Assembly (NCBI GenBank): GCA_949878535.1
Contig: CATLAS010000066.1
Location: forward strand, 1 to 5,983
Reading direction: 5' to 3'
Length of the DNA stretch: 5,983 bases
DNA from: an uncultured Eubacteriales bacterium
GTDB taxonomy: Bacteria; Bacillota; Clostridia; Oscillospirales; CAG-272
Part shown: piece after piece, positions 5,076 to 5,983 of the stretch
Numbering within the stretch: position 1 is the first letter of the stretch
Layout: every line of letters starts with the position of its first letter
Notes under the pieces: model-generated
The model's database searches: none
What the model was told of the DNA's origin: nothing
What the model saw: only the letters and a program-made list of their open reading frames with translations
Made by a program: the position numbers and the translations under genes

Positions 5076-5983
5076 AATAAAACGTAGCCACTGCGGGATC
5101 CGGTTCTGCTGCTGGTTCTATCTTCTGTGCCAGCAACACCGGGCCTTCCCCGGCATAAACCTTATGATTCTTCACTTGAATCTCACCAGTCACTGTTACC
5201 CAATCATAGCTTTTGTAATCATCGCTTCTGCCCCATTTGCAGATCATCGCGCTGAACTGGATGTCCTCCGCACAGCAGGTCATCACGTGTCGTCCGGTAA
5301 ACATCCAGCCGGTTCCAAGACTTTTTTCTTTTGCCACCATTGCTTTAAACTGCACTGTTTTACCATGATACGCAGGCAGATTCTCGCACAAATCCCGGTA
5401 AAACAGAGCATAATCCCTGTCCTCTATTACAATAACTGGCGCTTCCATATCATACGGCAGAGGGTCCTCAATATCATCACAGATTGTTTCCCCGTTGACA
5501 TTTTCATATATGATCGCCGCCATACGGGAAAGCCCACGCACCGCCTTGTGCAAATCCATGTAGTCCGCACCTACTGCCATACGGTTGAAAATGATCATAT
5601 CCGCACTTTGAATTTTATCAACTACCAAACTGCGCATATTCTGATTGTACATAGAAAATGTTGCAGAATCAAAGAACAAAATTTGCTGCCCAATAATCCA
5701 GTGCTCCGGCGCAGCATTATATAATGCAGATAACTGCCACATGCCGTTGTATTCTACAAGAATTTTGGTCGCGCCATGTTTTTTCTGCAATATGATCAGC
5801 GATTCCGGCGAAAGCTGTTCTGCATCAGAGATTTCCTCTAAATATACGTCCTGTGAGGCAAACTCTGTAGGATCCAGTTCCGCCTCGCCGGATTCACAAA
5901 GCAAAACCAAAATCCGTTCGCCTTCACAAAAACGCTTGTCCATCAGCGTTTCCTGTATAAATGTTGTTTTTCCTGATTCCAGA
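5074..5983 (-). CDS. G3E/COG0523-like P-loop GTPase with TIGR03943/DUF1980-like C-terminus (5' end outside window)
   Basis: The ATG at 5943 is not the start: codons upstream to the window edge stay open and read LESGKTTFIQETL, completing a Walker A motif of the GFLESGKTT type. About 12-15 N-terminal residues are probably missing. Numbering from the Met at 5943: E-GE-ELD segment (17-24), VEYNGMW (63-69) where COG0523 proteins have VExSG, and ADMIIFNR (114-121) as an NKxD-like base-recognition motif with Arg for Lys. From ~189 a second domain begins (LPAYHGKTVQFKAMVAKE), with RHVMTCCAED (218-227, Cys223-Cys224) and DWVTVTGEI, as in TIGR03943/YcgQ-type proteins. The end VATFY is typical of this Clostridia family as I recall it. 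The CxCC metal site of classic COG0523 GTPases is absent from the visible part. Role in metal handling or in assembling a partner permease is inferred; family assignment is firmer than function. Confidence 0.8.
   Translation of the reverse strand, partial: LESGKTTFIQETLMDKRFCEGERILVLLCESGEAELDPTEFASQDVYLEEISDAEQLSPESLIILQKKHGATKILVEYNGMWQLSALYNAAPEHWIIGQQILFFDSATFSMYNQNMRSLVVDKIQSADMIIFNRMAVGADYMDLHKAVRGLSRMAAIIYENVNGETICDDIEDPLPYDMEAPVIVIEDRDYALFYRDLCENLPAYHGKTVQFKAMVAKEKSLGTGWMFTGRHVMTCCAEDIQFSAMICKWGRSDDYKSYDWVTVTGEIQVKNHKVYAGEGPVLLAQKIEPAAEPDPAVATFY

Noticed and set aside
5062..5724. 220-codon plus-strand ORF opposite the GTPase
   Set aside because: It is fully antisense to a gene with clear GTPase motifs, starts within the terminator, and its product looks like a shadow translation.

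Overview
The window reads as chromosomal DNA of a low-to-mid-GC Gram-positive anaerobe, most likely a gut Clostridia (Oscillospiraceae/Ruminococcaceae-like). The basis is the gene content (mfd followed by a PrsA/SurA-like lipoprotein, and a Clostridia-type G3E GTPase ending in VATFY) and a family of short palindromic repeats built on CTCCCTTTnnnnAAGGGAG and GGATTGTT/AACAATCC modules, which I associate from memory with gut Firmicutes. No rRNA, tRNA, CRISPR array or transposase gene was seen.

Layout. Positions 1-3065 (+): the 3' seven-eighths or so of mfd, the transcription-repair coupling factor; its start lies before the window. Positions 3066-3274: an intergenic region with three perfect inverted repeats, a plausible sigma-A-type promoter and the ribosome binding site of the next gene. 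Positions 3275-4387 (+): a 370-residue lipoprotein with a SurA-like N-terminal region and a degenerate parvulin (peptidyl-prolyl isomerase) domain. Positions 4388-5048: about 660 bases with no credible gene, nearly all of it repeats. These are three decayed direct copies of a palindromic end module, one complete MITE-like palindromic element with nested hairpins, and a 66-67-bp tandem array that appears to have grown from the element's right end. Positions 5049-5075: a strong intrinsic terminator. Positions 5074-5983 (-): a G3E/COG0523-type P-loop GTPase with a C-terminal TIGR03943/DUF1980-like domain. It runs off the right edge, and its Walker A motif sits in the last 40 bases of the window.

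The two plus-strand genes converge on the minus-strand GTPase gene, and the repeat cluster sits in that convergent interval. mfd acts on RNA polymerase stalled at DNA lesions; the lipoprotein probably helps fold exported proteins at the outer face of the membrane. Their adjacency fits a neighbourhood I recall for Clostridia and need not mean shared function. The GTPase resembles metal-homeostasis GTPases but lacks their CxCC motif in the visible part.

I do not see a clear new defence or mobile system. The most unusual material is the repeat cluster at 4434-4975, the GTPase fusion, and the hairpin-rich leader upstream of the lipoprotein.
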